64,000 nt of DNA, taken from NCBI RefSeq assembly GCF_003467125.1, contig NZ_QSFA01000011.1, positions 34,004 through 98,003 of the forward strand, in the 5' to 3' direction. Both the position numbers and the translations under genes were made by a program. This document shows, piece after piece, positions 14,755 to 24,502 of the stretch. Below the pieces are notes generated by a model. It was not told the origin of the DNA and ran no database searches. It saw only the letters and a list, made by a program, of their open reading frames with translations. The first letter of the stretch is position 1. The number at the start of each line of letters is the position of its first letter. Origin of the DNA: Megasphaera sp. AM44-1BH. Its GTDB lineage: Bacteria > Bacillota > Negativicutes > Veillonellales > Megasphaeraceae.

Positions 14755-17115
14755 ATGGTAGCAGATATTATCATCAATATAACGGCCAAACAAGTACAAC
14801 AGACGTTTTCCTACGTCATTCCCGATGGTCTTCCCGTACGTACCGGATCCCGTGTTCTCGTCCCTTTCGGTCCGCGCCGGGAAGAAGGGATTGTACTGGC
14901 TGTACGGGAAGAACGGGATAGTGACCGTCAGTATCAGCTGAAGCCTGTCCTTTCTCTGTTATCATCACAGGCCGGGTTCCGGGACGAAATGATTCAGACC
15001 GCCTTGTGGATCAGCCAGTATTATCTTTGCGGGCTGGCAGATGCGCTGCGGCTTTTCATGATTGAAAAAAAGGGCATTACCCGGCGGGTTTATGTCCGCC
15101 CGGGCCCTGAACCGGCCGTGACAGAGGAAGAGAAGAGCATAGCAGCCTATGTGAAGGACCATAGTCCGGCAGAAAAAAAGCAGGTGTGCCGCCGGTTTGC
15201 TCCTGATTGTGTGGAGCAAATGATCCGGCAGAACCAGCTGGTCCAGGAGGATTATCTCCAGAATCAGATTGCCGATAAAACGGAAAAATGGCTGGCCTTC
15301 CAGTCCGACGATACGGCGGGTATCCTGAAACGGCGCCCCAGGCAGGCGGCTTTGCTGGAAGAACTGAAACGTGTCCGATCCGCTCCTTTCTCATACTGGA
15401 TCCGCAAGGGGTATTCGCGGGATGTTCTGCTGCACCTGTGCCAGAGTGGATGTGCTGTGATGGAAGAAAAGCTGAGTCAGACCAGGGACCTGACACATCC
15501 GCTCAAAGGAGATGTTCCGTTTACGCTTACGGAAGAACAGCAGCGGGCTGTTGATGCGGTGCGGAACGACAGGGACGGATGCACCTATGTCCTTCACGGC
15601 GTCACGGGCAGTGGCAAGACGGAAGTGTATATGCAGCTGACAGAAGATGTACTCCAAAAAGGGGAACAGGTACTGGTCCTCGTTCCGGAAATCGCCCTGA
15701 CCGGGCAGATTGTACGCCGGTTTATCCGCCGCTTTGGCAATGATGTCGTTGTCATGCACAGTCAGTTGTCTAAAGGGGAACGGCGGAATAACTGGCTGCG
15801 TATGGCAAATGGGGAGAGCCATATCTGTATCGGCGCCCGTTCGGCCGTCTTTACGGCAGTCCGCTCCCTGGGACTGGTCATCGTCGATGAAGAACACGAC
15901 AGCTCCTATAAACAGGAAGAGTCACCGCGGTATCATGCTGTCGAAGTGGCGCGCAGGCGGGCTGCGTATTATGGCTGCCCCGTCCTGCTGGGAAGCGCTA
16001 CCCCGTCTATTGCCGATTATTACCGGACACAGACCGGTCAGTACGTACTCCTGGAATTGACGCAGCGCGTGCTCAACCGGCCGCTGCCGTCGGTGCAGGT
16101 CGTTGATATGCGGGAAGAACTGGCCCGCGGCAACCGGCGCGTCATATCAGATGCCATGACAGACCTCTTGCAGGAAACGCTGCAGCAGAAGCAGCAGGCG
16201 ATTATCTTGTTGAATCGTCGTGGATTTTCTACGTTTGTCATGTGCCGTAAATGCGGCTACGTTGTCAAGTGTGACACCTGTGATGTCGCTATGGTCTACC
16301 ATAAACAGCAGGACCGGCTGCGCTGTCATTACTGTGATGCGGAAAAGCCGGTTCCCCTGCGGTGTCCGGCCTGTGGTAGCAAATATATCAAATTTTTCGG
16401 AACGGGTACGGAAAAAGTAGAAGAACAGCTTCGGGAACAATTTCCCCATGCCCGGATTGTCCGCCTTGATCAGGATACAACGGCCCGTAAGAATAGTGGT
16501 GACCATATTATTGAAGCCTTCCGGCGTCATGAATATGATATTTTACTGGGAACCCAGATGGTCGCCAAGGGGCATGATTTTGCCGATGTCAGTGCCGTGG
16601 GGATACTGGCTGCGGACAGTCTGCTCAATCTGCCGGCCTACTGGGCGGGGGAACGGACATTCCAGCTGCTGACCCAGGCTGCCGGCCGTGCCGGGCGCGG
16701 CACGATTCCCGGACGGGTCGTCATGCAGACCTATGCGCCGGAACATTATGTCATTCAATGTGCACAGCGGCAGGACTATGCGGCCTTTTATGCACAGGAA
16801 ATACAGTACCGGAAGGAACTGTTGTATCCGCCATTTCATCAGATATTGAAAATCGTCATTACTGATGAGAATGAAAAAGCCTTGTGGGATACGGGAAATA
16901 CACTGTCCCTCCTGCTGCAGAACTGGCATAGTGAAAGTGGCAGTGACACGGCCGTCATCGGTCCCTTTGTCGATATCATCAAAAAAGTGCGGAATAAATA
17001 CCGCATTGTTATTTTATTGAAAGGACCGGATCTGGCATCAGTGAAAGAGTTTATCCGCACGAAACGGGAATTCTGGCGTCCCGGTGTTATCCTCGATGTA
17101 GACAGCATGGGCTGA
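14755..17115 (+). CDS. priA: Primosomal protein N' (PriA helicase)
   Basis: A 786-residue 3'-5' DNA helicase that restarts stalled replication forks. The N-terminal DNA-binding domain is followed by Walker A GVTGSGKTEVY, the DEEH box in VDEEHDSSYKQ, motif III GSATPS, the zinc-binding cysteines in MCRKCGYVVKCDTCD and LRCHYCDAE / LRCPACGS, and GTQMVAKGHDF and QAAGRAGR near the end. All expected parts are present and full length. GGGAG lies upstream of ATG 14755. Confidence 0.95.
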   Translation: MVADIIINITAKQVQQTFSYVIPDGLPVRTGSRVLVPFGPRREEGIVLAVREERDSDRQYQLKPVLSLLSSQAGFRDEMIQTALWISQYYLCGLADALRLFMIEKKGITRRVYVRPGPEPAVTEEEKSIAAYVKDHSPAEKKQVCRRFAPDCVEQMIRQNQLVQEDYLQNQIADKTEKWLAFQSDDTAGILKRRPRQAALLEELKRVRSAPFSYWIRKGYSRDVLLHLCQSGCAVMEEKLSQTRDLTHPLKGDVPFTLTEEQQRAVDAVRNDRDGCTYVLHGVTGSGKTEVYMQLTEDVLQKGEQVLVLVPEIALTGQIVRRFIRRFGNDVVVMHSQLSKGERRNNWLRMANGESHICIGARSAVFTAVRSLGLVIVDEEHDSSYKQEESPRYHAVEVARRRAAYYGCPVLLGSATPSIADYYRTQTGQYVLLELTQRVLNRPLPSVQVVDMREELARGNRRVISDAMTDLLQETLQQKQQAIILLNRRGFSTFVMCRKCGYVVKCDTCDVAMVYHKQQDRLRCHYCDAEKPVPLRCPACGSKYIKFFGTGTEKVEEQLREQFPHARIVRLDQDTTARKNSGDHIIEAFRRHEYDILLGTQMVAKGHDFADVSAVGILAADSLLNLPAYWAGERTFQLLTQAAGRAGRGTIPGRVVMQTYAPEHYVIQCAQRQDYAAFYAQEIQYRKELLYPPFHQILKIVITDENEKALWDTGNTLSLLLQNWHSESGSDTAVIGPFVDIIKKVRNKYRIVILLKGPDLASVKEFIRTKREFWRPGVILDVDSMG

Positions 17116-17212
17116 AAGACCTGTTCCTTTCAAAAGAAAGCTGTTATAATGAATATGAATAGTTTTTATGAGCAACAGAATTGTATTATTACTATGTATT
17201 GAGGTGGGTATT

Positions 17213-17674
17213 ATGGCACTCTTAAAAATTGTCAAAGCAGGTGCGCCGATTTTAAAAGAAACGGCTGCTCCGGTCAAGACTATTACGAAAAATACAAAAC
17301 GATTACTGAATGATATGGCAGAAACCATGTATGAAGCAGAAGGCGTCGGGCTGGCAGCTCCGCAGATTGGCAAATCTCTGCAGATGATTGTCCTCGATGA
17401 CGGTAATGGCCTCATCGAACTGATCAACCCGGAATTATTGGAAGCATCAGAAGAATTGCAGGATGGTCCTGAAGGCTGTCTCAGCGTTCCCGGATATTAC
17501 GGCGACGTAAAGCGGAGCCAGCGTATCAAGGTACGGGCCCTGAACCGTCATGGCAAAGTTATCGTATATGAACCAGAAGGATTTCTGGCCCGGATTTTCC
17601 AGCATGAAATGGATCATCTCGTGGGAACCCTGTTTATTGAAAAAGCAACGAACTTGCGGAAAGTAGAAGAATAA
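17213..17674 (+). CDS. def: Peptide deformylase
   Basis: A 153-residue metalloenzyme removing the formyl group from new proteins. All three motifs are present: GVGLAAPQIG, EGCLSVPG with the metal Cys, and QHEMDHLVG with the HExxH histidines. ATG 17213 is set by GAGGTGGG at 17201-17208; the longer open frame upstream lacks such a site. A TATAAT at 17145-17150 may be the -10 box of its promoter. The stop TAATGG overlaps fmt by one base, coupling the two halves of the formylation cycle. Confidence 0.95.
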   Translation: MALLKIVKAGAPILKETAAPVKTITKNTKRLLNDMAETMYEAEGVGLAAPQIGKSLQMIVLDDGNGLIELINPELLEASEELQDGPEGCLSVPGYYGDVKRSQRIKVRALNRHGKVIVYEPEGFLARIFQHEMDHLVGTLFIEKATNLRKVEE

Positions 17675-18606
17675 TGGAACCATTACAAATCGTCTTTATG
17701 GGTACGCCTGATTTTTCTGTCCCGTCGCTGAAAGCGATTCATGCTGCCGGTTTTACGATCCGGGCTGTTTACACGCAGCCGGACAAGCAGCGGGGACGGG
17801 GCAAAAAAGTATCGGCTTCTCCTGTCAAAGAATGTGCGGAAAAGCTGGGAATCCCTGTGTTTCAGCCACAAACTCTGAAAGACCCCGATATCATTGCAGG
17901 GCTGGCTGACCTGAAACCTGATGTCATCGTCGTCATTGCGTATGGCAAAATTCTTCCAAAGGCAATCCTCGATATTCCCCGGTATGGATGCCTGAATGTA
18001 CATGGCTCGCTCCTGCCGGCATACAGGGGGGCAGCTCCTATACAGTATGCCATCAAGGATGGGGTACGGACCAGCGGCGTCACGATTATGATGCTGGACG
18101 AAGGTATGGACACGGGGAAAATGCTGAAAAAGGCAGAAATCGTCCTCGATGCCAAGGAAACGACGGGCACGTTATTTGATAAACTGGCTATTGTCGGTGC
18201 TGAAACGCTGATTCCAGTACTGAAAGACCTGCCTGCCTATGAAGCGGCAGCACAGAGCCAGGACGAATCGAAAGCGACCTATACGGCAAAAATTACAAAA
18301 GAAATGACTCATATCGATTTTTCCCAGCCGGCTGTCGTCATTGAACGGCTTATACGCACACTGGACCCTCATCCGGGTGCCTATATCCTTCATGAAGGAC
18401 ACCGCCTGAAACTATGGGCAGCCGATGTCGTTCCAGGTACGGAAGCCGAACCGGGGACGATTATTGAAGTCACGAAAACCTATATTACCGTACAGACCGG
18501 CTGCGATGCCCTGCGTATTCGGGAAGTACAGCCGGAAAGCCGTAAACGTATGGCGACGGCACAATTCCTGCAGGGGTGCCATCTGACCGTTGGCAGCATG
18601 TTATAA
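17674..18606 (+). CDS. fmt: Methionyl-tRNA formyltransferase
   Basis: A 310-residue enzyme adding formyl from 10-formyl-THF to initiator Met-tRNA. MGTPDFSVPSL at the start, the HGSLLPAYRGAAPIQYAI active-site block, and GVTIMMLDEGMDTG are family signatures; the C-terminal domain contacts tRNA. It forms a def-fmt operon with a one-base overlap. Confidence 0.95.
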   Translation: MEPLQIVFMGTPDFSVPSLKAIHAAGFTIRAVYTQPDKQRGRGKKVSASPVKECAEKLGIPVFQPQTLKDPDIIAGLADLKPDVIVVIAYGKILPKAILDIPRYGCLNVHGSLLPAYRGAAPIQYAIKDGVRTSGVTIMMLDEGMDTGKMLKKAEIVLDAKETTGTLFDKLAIVGAETLIPVLKDLPAYEAAAQSQDESKATYTAKITKEMTHIDFSQPAVVIERLIRTLDPHPGAYILHEGHRLKLWAADVVPGTEAEPGTIIEVTKTYITVQTGCDALRIREVQPESRKRMATAQFLQGCHLTVGSML

Positions 18607-18621
18607 GGAGAGATGTGCCAT

Positions 18622-19419
18622 ATGGCCAAAGAGATGAATTTCTTCCTCGGCTATGCCGCACTGGCCGCCGGTGTTACGGCTGTCTGTTTATGGCTGGTAT
18701 GGGCTGTGATGAAACCGGGGCTGGCGTATTACATATCCGATATGGCACTGGCAGTGGATATCTTCTTTGGACTCCTCCTATGCGGAACGGGATTGTTGTT
18801 TCTGCTGCTTCTGATGCTTGGTTTCACGTCGTGGGAACAGCCTGTACGGATCCGGCAGATTCTCCTGCAGTACATTGGATTTCTTTATCCGGTGATGCGG
18901 AAGCTTGCCTGGACGGATACGCGGAAAGAGATGCTGGCCCGCTCTTATATACAATTTTTAAACGGACTGGTCCTGAAACAGAATCTGCGTATTCCTGCAG
19001 AACAGGTACTGATTCTGGCACCTCATTGCCTGCAATGGGATCAGTGTCCCCATAAAATAACGCGCTGTGTAGATAACTGCCGGCAGTGCGGTCATTGTAC
19101 GATTGGCAGTCTGCTGGCTGTTTCCCGCAGTCTGGGCGCCCATCTGGCCGTTGCGTCCGGCGGGACCCAGGCCAGACAGCTCGTTGGCACATTGCGCCCC
19201 AGGGCCATCGTGGCTATTGCCTGTGAGCGGGATCTCATCAGCGGCATGGAAGACGTCCTTCCGCTTCCCGTCTTAGGCCTTTTAAATGAAAGACCCTATG
19301 GTCCATGTTTTAATACTCAAGTAGATGTACCGGTCCTGTGCCGGCTTTTAGAACGACTGACAGGAGAAGATTATGAACGTACGCGAAACAGCATTTCACA
19401 GTTTACTCACCATATGTAA
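18622..19419 (+). CDS. DUF116 membrane protein with cysteine cluster
   Basis: A 265-residue protein with two N-terminal membrane segments (FLGYAALAAGVTAVCLWLV; DIFFGLLLCGTGLLFLLLLM) and a soluble domain carrying many cysteines: HCLQWDQCPHKITRC, DNCRQCGHC and later AIACERDL. This is the DUF116 family; the cysteine pattern suggests an Fe-S or zinc site, but function is unknown. ATG 18622 is favoured over 18613, since GGAG at 18607-18610 is too near the latter. The end overlaps rsmB by 47 bases. Confidence 0.8.
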   Translation: MAKEMNFFLGYAALAAGVTAVCLWLVWAVMKPGLAYYISDMALAVDIFFGLLLCGTGLLFLLLLMLGFTSWEQPVRIRQILLQYIGFLYPVMRKLAWTDTRKEMLARSYIQFLNGLVLKQNLRIPAEQVLILAPHCLQWDQCPHKITRCVDNCRQCGHCTIGSLLAVSRSLGAHLAVASGGTQARQLVGTLRPRAIVAIACERDLISGMEDVLPLPVLGLLNERPYGPCFNTQVDVPVLCRLLERLTGEDYERTRNSISQFTHHM

Positions 19420-20710
19420 AGATGATGGATATAGCAATATCGTCGTCTCCAGGACGATTCAGAAAGACCATATGACGGACAGGGACCGCCGTTTTTATAC
19501 GGAACTGGTTTATGGAACCATCCGCTATCTGAATTATCTGGACTGGATCATTGAAAAGCTGAGTTCCCGTACCATCAAAAAGCTTGACCCTGTGTGTCTG
19601 GTCATTTTACGCATGGGATTATATCAGATATTTGGTATGTCCAAAATACCCGAATCGGCGGCTTGCAATGAAGCGGTCAAGATGGCACGGCGTTTTGGCA
19701 ACCGCGGTATGGCTGGCTTTGTCAATGCCCTGTTACGGAATAGTATCCGCCGCCGCTTGGAATTCCAGATTCCCGGTCTTGCTGAAGATGCTCCGCTTCA
19801 TCTGTCTCTGACGTATCATCAGCCCCTGTGGCTGGTCAAAAAATGGATTCATGAGTATGGTACAGATGACTCGGTACGTATTTGCCAGTACTTCGATTCT
19901 ATTCCCGACCTGTGTCTGAGGACGAACACACAGCGTATCAGCCGTGATGAACTGTTGCAGCGGTTTTCCCAGCGGGGACTAGAGGCTGTGGCGGCCTCTT
20001 TTGCGCCGGAAGGAATTTATCTTAAGGATAATCCGGGCATTCAGGATTTGCAGGAAATCCATGACGGACTGGCCATGATACAGGATGAACCGTCCCAGCT
20101 CGTCGCCCATGCACTGGATCCGCAGCCTCATGAACTCATTTTTGACGTCTGCGCGGCCCCAGGAGGCAAGACGACCCATATAGCGGCCCTGGCCGGCCCG
20201 GATACTACCGTCTATGGCTGTGATATCTATGAACATAAACTGAAACTCATTGAAAGCAATGCCCGTACGTTGCACCTTGCCAATGTACGGACCTTGTTGC
20301 AGGATGCCTGTACCATCGGCGAAAAGTATAGAGGAAAGGCCGACCGGGTACTGGTAGACGCACCCTGCTCCGGTCTTGGTGTCCTTAGGCGCAAACTGGA
20401 TCTGCGCTGGCGGAAACGGGCAGAGGACTTGCAGAAACTGCCTGCACTGCAGAGCCGTATTCTGGAAAGCGCAGCTGCCTGCGTCCGGCCAGGTGGTGTT
20501 CTTGTCTATAGTACCTGCACGATGAATGATGGGGAAAACAGTCAGGTTGTCCAGAATTTCCTGCAGAATCATCAGGAATACAAGGCAGAAAACATCGGTA
20601 CTCTCTGCGGACTCAATAAGTCCGGTCCATTCATCCAGCTCCTGCCGCAGGATGATGGGATGGATGGTTTCTTTATCGCACGTCTGAGAAAGGAAGAACA
20701 TTGTGACTGA
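19373..20710 (+). CDS. rsmB: 16S rRNA (cytosine-967-C5)-methyltransferase RsmB
   Basis: A 445-residue protein with an N-terminal NusB-like RNA-binding domain (residues ~1-140, RETAFHSLLTI..., FVNALLRNSIRR) and a C-terminal methyltransferase: SAM loop CAAPGGKTTHIA, the releasing Cys in VDAPCSGLGVLRRK and the catalytic Cys in YSTCTMN. It modifies C967 of 16S rRNA. GGAGAAG precedes ATG 19373, within the previous gene. It overlaps rlmN by eight bases. Confidence 0.93.
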   Translation: MNVRETAFHSLLTICKDDGYSNIVVSRTIQKDHMTDRDRRFYTELVYGTIRYLNYLDWIIEKLSSRTIKKLDPVCLVILRMGLYQIFGMSKIPESAACNEAVKMARRFGNRGMAGFVNALLRNSIRRRLEFQIPGLAEDAPLHLSLTYHQPLWLVKKWIHEYGTDDSVRICQYFDSIPDLCLRTNTQRISRDELLQRFSQRGLEAVAASFAPEGIYLKDNPGIQDLQEIHDGLAMIQDEPSQLVAHALDPQPHELIFDVCAAPGGKTTHIAALAGPDTTVYGCDIYEHKLKLIESNARTLHLANVRTLLQDACTIGEKYRGKADRVLVDAPCSGLGVLRRKLDLRWRKRAEDLQKLPALQSRILESAAACVRPGGVLVYSTCTMNDGENSQVVQNFLQNHQEYKAENIGTLCGLNKSGPFIQLLPQDDGMDGFFIARLRKEEHCD

Positions 20711-21728
20711 TATTTTGAGCATGACAGAAAAGGAATTGCGTCATTTTCTGGAAACGAATGGCATGAAGCAGTTCCGGGCCAGTCAGATTTTTCATTACTT
20801 GTATAAGGATAATATCTGGCAATGGCAGGATATGCGCCTGCTTCCGCAAAAAGACAGAGAGTATCTCCAGGAGAAAGCACCGCTCTATATTCCTGATGTC
20901 GTGTCCCGGCTGGATGCGCCTGATGGGACCGTCAAGTTGCTGTTGAGGCTTTTTGATGGCAACACCGTGGAAACTGTACTCATGCGCCATCCCTACGGCA
21001 ATTCGATCTGTCTGTCATCCCAGGTAGGCTGTGCCGTAAATTGTGCTTTCTGTGCATCAGCTAAAAATGGTTTTGTCCGCAATCTGACAACGGGAGAAAT
21101 GATATCCCAGCTCCTGGCATTCCGGAAATATGTGACGGCAGACCTCCATTCCATCGTGCTCATGGGAACTGGTGAACCGCTGCTGAATTATGATGCTGTC
21201 ATCAAATTTATGCGGCTGATTCACGAAAAGGATACTTTTTATCTTGGATATCGCAATATGACTCTTTCTACGTCAGGTATTGTTCCCCGCATGTACGATC
21301 TGGCAGCGGAACAGATGCCCATTACGCTGGCTGTTTCCCTCCATGCGCCGACAGATGAACTGCGCAGGCAGATTATGCCTATTGCACAGCAGTATCCTCT
21401 GGAAAAGGTACTGGAAGCAGCAGACCATTATTTCCAGGAAACAGGGCGGAAGGTCACCTTTGAATATATCCTGATCAAAGATGTGAACTGTAATTCTGCC
21501 TGTGCCCGCGGTCTCATTGATTTACTGGGAGGCAAGAATGTATTAGTCAATGCCATCCCTATTAATGATAACTATGATGTAGGATTATACCGGCCCGGTC
21601 ATAAAGCTATACAGGATTTTGTGGAAACACTGCAGCGCCATGGTCTGTCGGTCACACTGCGCCGGGAAATGGGCAGTAAAATCCAGGCTGCCTGCGGACA
21701 GTTGCGCATAAAGCATCTGAATCCGTAA
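20703..21728 (+). CDS. rlmN: 23S rRNA/tRNA adenine-C2 methyltransferase RlmN
   Basis: A 341-residue radical SAM methyltransferase for A2503 of 23S rRNA and A37 of some tRNAs. The cluster motif GCAVNCAFC (CxxxCxxC) is present, along with MGTGEPLLNYD and the C-terminal region with the resolving Cys in QAACGQLR. Start is GTG 20703 (VTDILSMTEKEL), preceded by AAGGAAG inside rsmB. Confidence 0.94.
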   Translation: MTDILSMTEKELRHFLETNGMKQFRASQIFHYLYKDNIWQWQDMRLLPQKDREYLQEKAPLYIPDVVSRLDAPDGTVKLLLRLFDGNTVETVLMRHPYGNSICLSSQVGCAVNCAFCASAKNGFVRNLTTGEMISQLLAFRKYVTADLHSIVLMGTGEPLLNYDAVIKFMRLIHEKDTFYLGYRNMTLSTSGIVPRMYDLAAEQMPITLAVSLHAPTDELRRQIMPIAQQYPLEKVLEAADHYFQETGRKVTFEYILIKDVNCNSACARGLIDLLGGKNVLVNAIPINDNYDVGLYRPGHKAIQDFVETLQRHGLSVTLRREMGSKIQAACGQLRIKHLNP

Positions 21729-21735
21729 GAAGCAA

Positions 21736-21764
21736 TTGACAGCATTCTTCAGATATGCTATGTA
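21736..21764 (+). promoter_or_regulatory. Putative promoter for phosphatase-kinase operon
   Basis: TTGACA at 21736-21741, a 17-base spacer and TATGTA at 21759-21764, 46 bases before the TTG start at 21810. The -35 box is consensus, the -10 box is weak. Confidence 0.4.
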
Positions 21765-21809
21765 TTATAGGAGTATAGAGTATACGCACCGTCGAGAGGA
21801 CGTGAGAAT

Positions 21810-22520
21810 TTGGGAACATATGGTGAATCTAAAATAGGCCTGGTGCGCAAAGTCAATGAAGATTCATACTATATCAGTGCTGATCAGGATGTATTGGCCG
21901 TTGCCGATGGCATGGGCGGATACGTTGGTGGCGAAATAGCCAGCAAGACAGCTGTTAAAGCGATTGCCTATTATTTTGATAATTACACATTTACAGCTCC
22001 CGTACAATTGGAAAAAGCCGTTCAATATGCCAATTCCTGCATTCTCAGCAAGACGATGATTGATCCGTCGCTGAAGGGGATGGGAACGACTGTATCGTTA
22101 GTGACCTTATCGGGCGAACGGGCTTTCTGGGCACATGTCGGCGACAGCCGGATTTATCTGTATCATGATCATGAATTGCAGCAAATCTCGAAAGACCATA
22201 CGATTGTACAGGTCCTGATGGAAAAAGGAAAAATCACAGAAGAAGAAGCCAAGGATCATCCGAAGCGGCATGTTCTTACCCGTGCCGTCGGCGTTGACCG
22301 CAATTTATTAGTAGACAGCGGAATTTTCCAGATACATCATGGTGACCGGCTGCTCCTTTGTTCTGACGGATTAACCTCTTTTGTCAGCCAGGAAGAATTA
22401 TGTGAGGCACTGGGGAATACAGCACTCAGTGAACGGGAAATCATTAATACGTTATTTGACCGTGTGTATGAAAATGGTGCAAAAGATAATGTGACAGCTG
22501 TACTTAAAACCGTTGAGTGA
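21810..22520 (+). CDS. prpC: PP2C-family serine/threonine phosphatase (PrpC/Stp)
   Basis: A 236-residue metal-dependent phosphatase. Family motifs: RKVNEDSYYI, VADGMGGYVGGEIAS, MGTTV, AHVGDSRIYLY, SKDHT, LTRAVG, LCSDGLT and KDNVTAV. It starts at TTG 21810 behind GAGAGGACGTGAGAA. It lies directly upstream of the PASTA kinase and should reverse its phosphorylations, as in Bacillus and Streptococcus. Confidence 0.92.
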   Translation: MGTYGESKIGLVRKVNEDSYYISADQDVLAVADGMGGYVGGEIASKTAVKAIAYYFDNYTFTAPVQLEKAVQYANSCILSKTMIDPSLKGMGTTVSLVTLSGERAFWAHVGDSRIYLYHDHELQQISKDHTIVQVLMEKGKITEEEAKDHPKRHVLTRAVGVDRNLLVDSGIFQIHHGDRLLLCSDGLTSFVSQEELCEALGNTALSEREIINTLFDRVYENGAKDNVTAVLKTVE

Positions 22521-22555
22521 ACAGATACCTGCTATGAAAGTGGTGGAAATCAGAA

Positions 22556-24478
22556 ATGATTGGTCATATCTTAGACAATCGATATAAGATATTGGAAAAA
22601 GTGGGTAGCGGCGGCATGGCCAGCGTGTACAAGGCACAGGATATCCTCCTGGACCGTATTGTCGCGGTCAAGGTCCTGCATAGCAAATATGCCAGTGATC
22701 ACGATTTCGTCGTGCGCTTCCGTCAGGAAGCCCAGGCTGCGGCCAAATTGTCCCATCCCAATATTGTAAATATATATGACGTCGGTTACGACGAAAATGC
22801 GCATTATATCGTTATGGAATATGTGCGCGGCGAAACACTGAAGGAATATATTGAAAAACATGGACATCTGCCAATCAATACGTCTATCCAGATTACTTTT
22901 GATATTGGCGAAGCATTGGAACACGCCCATGCGAACGGGATTGTCCATTGTGATATCAAACCGCACAATATCCTGGTGACAGAAACCGGGCGGATCAAAG
23001 TGGCCGATTTTGGCATTGCCAGAGCCATTAATTCCAGTGCGACTAATAAAGGGGATAACTCTGTTCTTGGATCGGTTCATTATTTTTCACCGGAACAGGC
23101 CAGCGGTGGTAAAATCGATGAACGGACGGATATTTATTCCCTCGGCGTCGTCATGTATGAAATGATGACCGGCGTCGTCCCCTTTGAAGGAGATACGGCT
23201 ATCAGTGTGGCCCTGCAGCATGTGCAGGACGATATCCCCCTGCCGAGCAAGTACAACCGCCGGATCCCGCAGCTGGTAGAACGATGCATACTGAAGGCCA
23301 TGGCCAAGAATCCGGACGACCGGTTCCAGTCTGTTACAGAAATGATGTCGGAACTGCGAATGGCCCAGGGATTTGTCAATACTAATAAGGCCAAGGGCGC
23401 ACCGCCGATTATCAAAAATAATTTTAATACGCAGAAACTGCAGCCGCTGAAAGAACGGCAGGAACCCAGAAAGAAGGGCATTATTGCCCGTTTTGTCGAT
23501 TCAATCAGCAATCATTCCAAAAAATCTATTATTATCGGGATGATGCTGGTATTTGTAGCGACTTTTGCCTGGGCCTTTTTCTCCTTCGGTAACTTCTGGA
23601 GTACAGAAAATATCACCGTACCCGATGTGACGGGAAAACAGGTGGAAATCGCCAAGAGTATATTGAAGAAGAAAAATCTCGATGTGTCTGTCAAAGAAGT
23701 GGAAAGCTCCGATGTGCCAATTGGTGAAGTCATCAGTCAGACTCCGTCAGGTGGTGCTGTCGTCAAAGCACAGCGGACGATCCATCTGACAGTCAGCAAG
23801 GGCAATAAGGGAGAAGAAGTGCTGATCCCGGATCTGAAAGGGCTGACGATGGATGAGGCAGAAAAAATCCTGAAAGAAATAGGCCTTTCCATTGGTAAGG
23901 TCAAGTATGAAGCCAGTGATTCTGTCGAAAATGGACATATCATCAGTCAGAGCCCCAAATCGCCTAATAAAGTAGAAAAGGGTACGAAAATCAACCTCGT
24001 GGTCTGCCGAAAGAGCAGCGATGAAACGAAACAGACCAAGGCACTGCCGGATACATCGGGCATGAGCCTTGACGCGGCAATTAAAGCCCTGCAGGATGCA
24101 GGTTATAATGTCGGAAATATTTCCAATCTCGACAGCTCCAAAGACCAGAGCCAGGCGAAAGTTACGGGTCAGTCCCAGCAGGGCGATTCCGTCGATTTGT
24201 CTGTTGAATACCCGGCAGCAGCGCCGGCAGCCGATCCCAACGCCAATAATCAGGAACAGGCCGGTACGACTCATACGGGTATGGTCAATATCAGCGTTCC
24301 GTCTGGTGCTTCCAGCCAGCATGTCCAGATTGTCGTCAGCGATGATAATGGGTCCCGTGTCGTCTATGACCGGAATCAGTCTGGCGGGGACAGTATCAGC
24401 AAGAGCGTCAGTGGGACAGGCCGTACGAGAGTCAAAGTATATATCAATAATTCACTGGTTCAGGACCAGTACATTTAA
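22556..24478 (+). CDS. prkC: PASTA-domain Ser/Thr protein kinase (PrkC-like)
   Basis: A 640-residue membrane kinase. The cytoplasmic kinase (residues ~10-270) shows GSGGMASVYKA, VAVKVL, IVHCDIKPHNI with HCD in place of the usual HRD, DFGIARA and FSPEQASG. A juxtamembrane basic linker leads to one membrane segment (~324-345). Outside are three PASTA repeats beginning near ITVPDVTGK, VLIPDLKGL and KALPDTSGM, then a ~75-residue tail. Such kinases sense muropeptides or lipid II and control wall growth and translation; the phosphatase upstream and rsgA downstream, a known substrate class, fit. Confidence 0.94.
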   Translation: MIGHILDNRYKILEKVGSGGMASVYKAQDILLDRIVAVKVLHSKYASDHDFVVRFRQEAQAAAKLSHPNIVNIYDVGYDENAHYIVMEYVRGETLKEYIEKHGHLPINTSIQITFDIGEALEHAHANGIVHCDIKPHNILVTETGRIKVADFGIARAINSSATNKGDNSVLGSVHYFSPEQASGGKIDERTDIYSLGVVMYEMMTGVVPFEGDTAISVALQHVQDDIPLPSKYNRRIPQLVERCILKAMAKNPDDRFQSVTEMMSELRMAQGFVNTNKAKGAPPIIKNNFNTQKLQPLKERQEPRKKGIIARFVDSISNHSKKSIIIGMMLVFVATFAWAFFSFGNFWSTENITVPDVTGKQVEIAKSILKKKNLDVSVKEVESSDVPIGEVISQTPSGGAVVKAQRTIHLTVSKGNKGEEVLIPDLKGLTMDEAEKILKEIGLSIGKVKYEASDSVENGHIISQSPKSPNKVEKGTKINLVVCRKSSDETKQTKALPDTSGMSLDAAIKALQDAGYNVGNISNLDSSKDQSQAKVTGQSQQGDSVDLSVEYPAAAPAADPNANNQEQAGTTHTGMVNISVPSGASSQHVQIVVSDDNGSRVVYDRNQSGGDSISKSVSGTGRTRVKVYINNSLVQDQYI

Positions 24479-24502
24479 TACGCCCCAGGGCAGAGGAGGA
24501 TT

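Noticed and set aside
21784..21796. 13-base motif ACGCACCGTCGAG shared by the leaders of prpC (21784) and rpsB (56816)
   Set aside because: In a 64 kb window roughly thirty chance 13-mer repeats are expected, so one shared motif is not evidence of co-regulation by itself, even though both copies lie in leaders.
22959..22985. HCD instead of HRD in the PASTA kinase as a sign of inactivity
   Set aside because: HCDIKPHNI keeps the catalytic Asp, Lys and Asn, and variants at the Arg position occur in active bacterial kinases, so loss of function is not implied.
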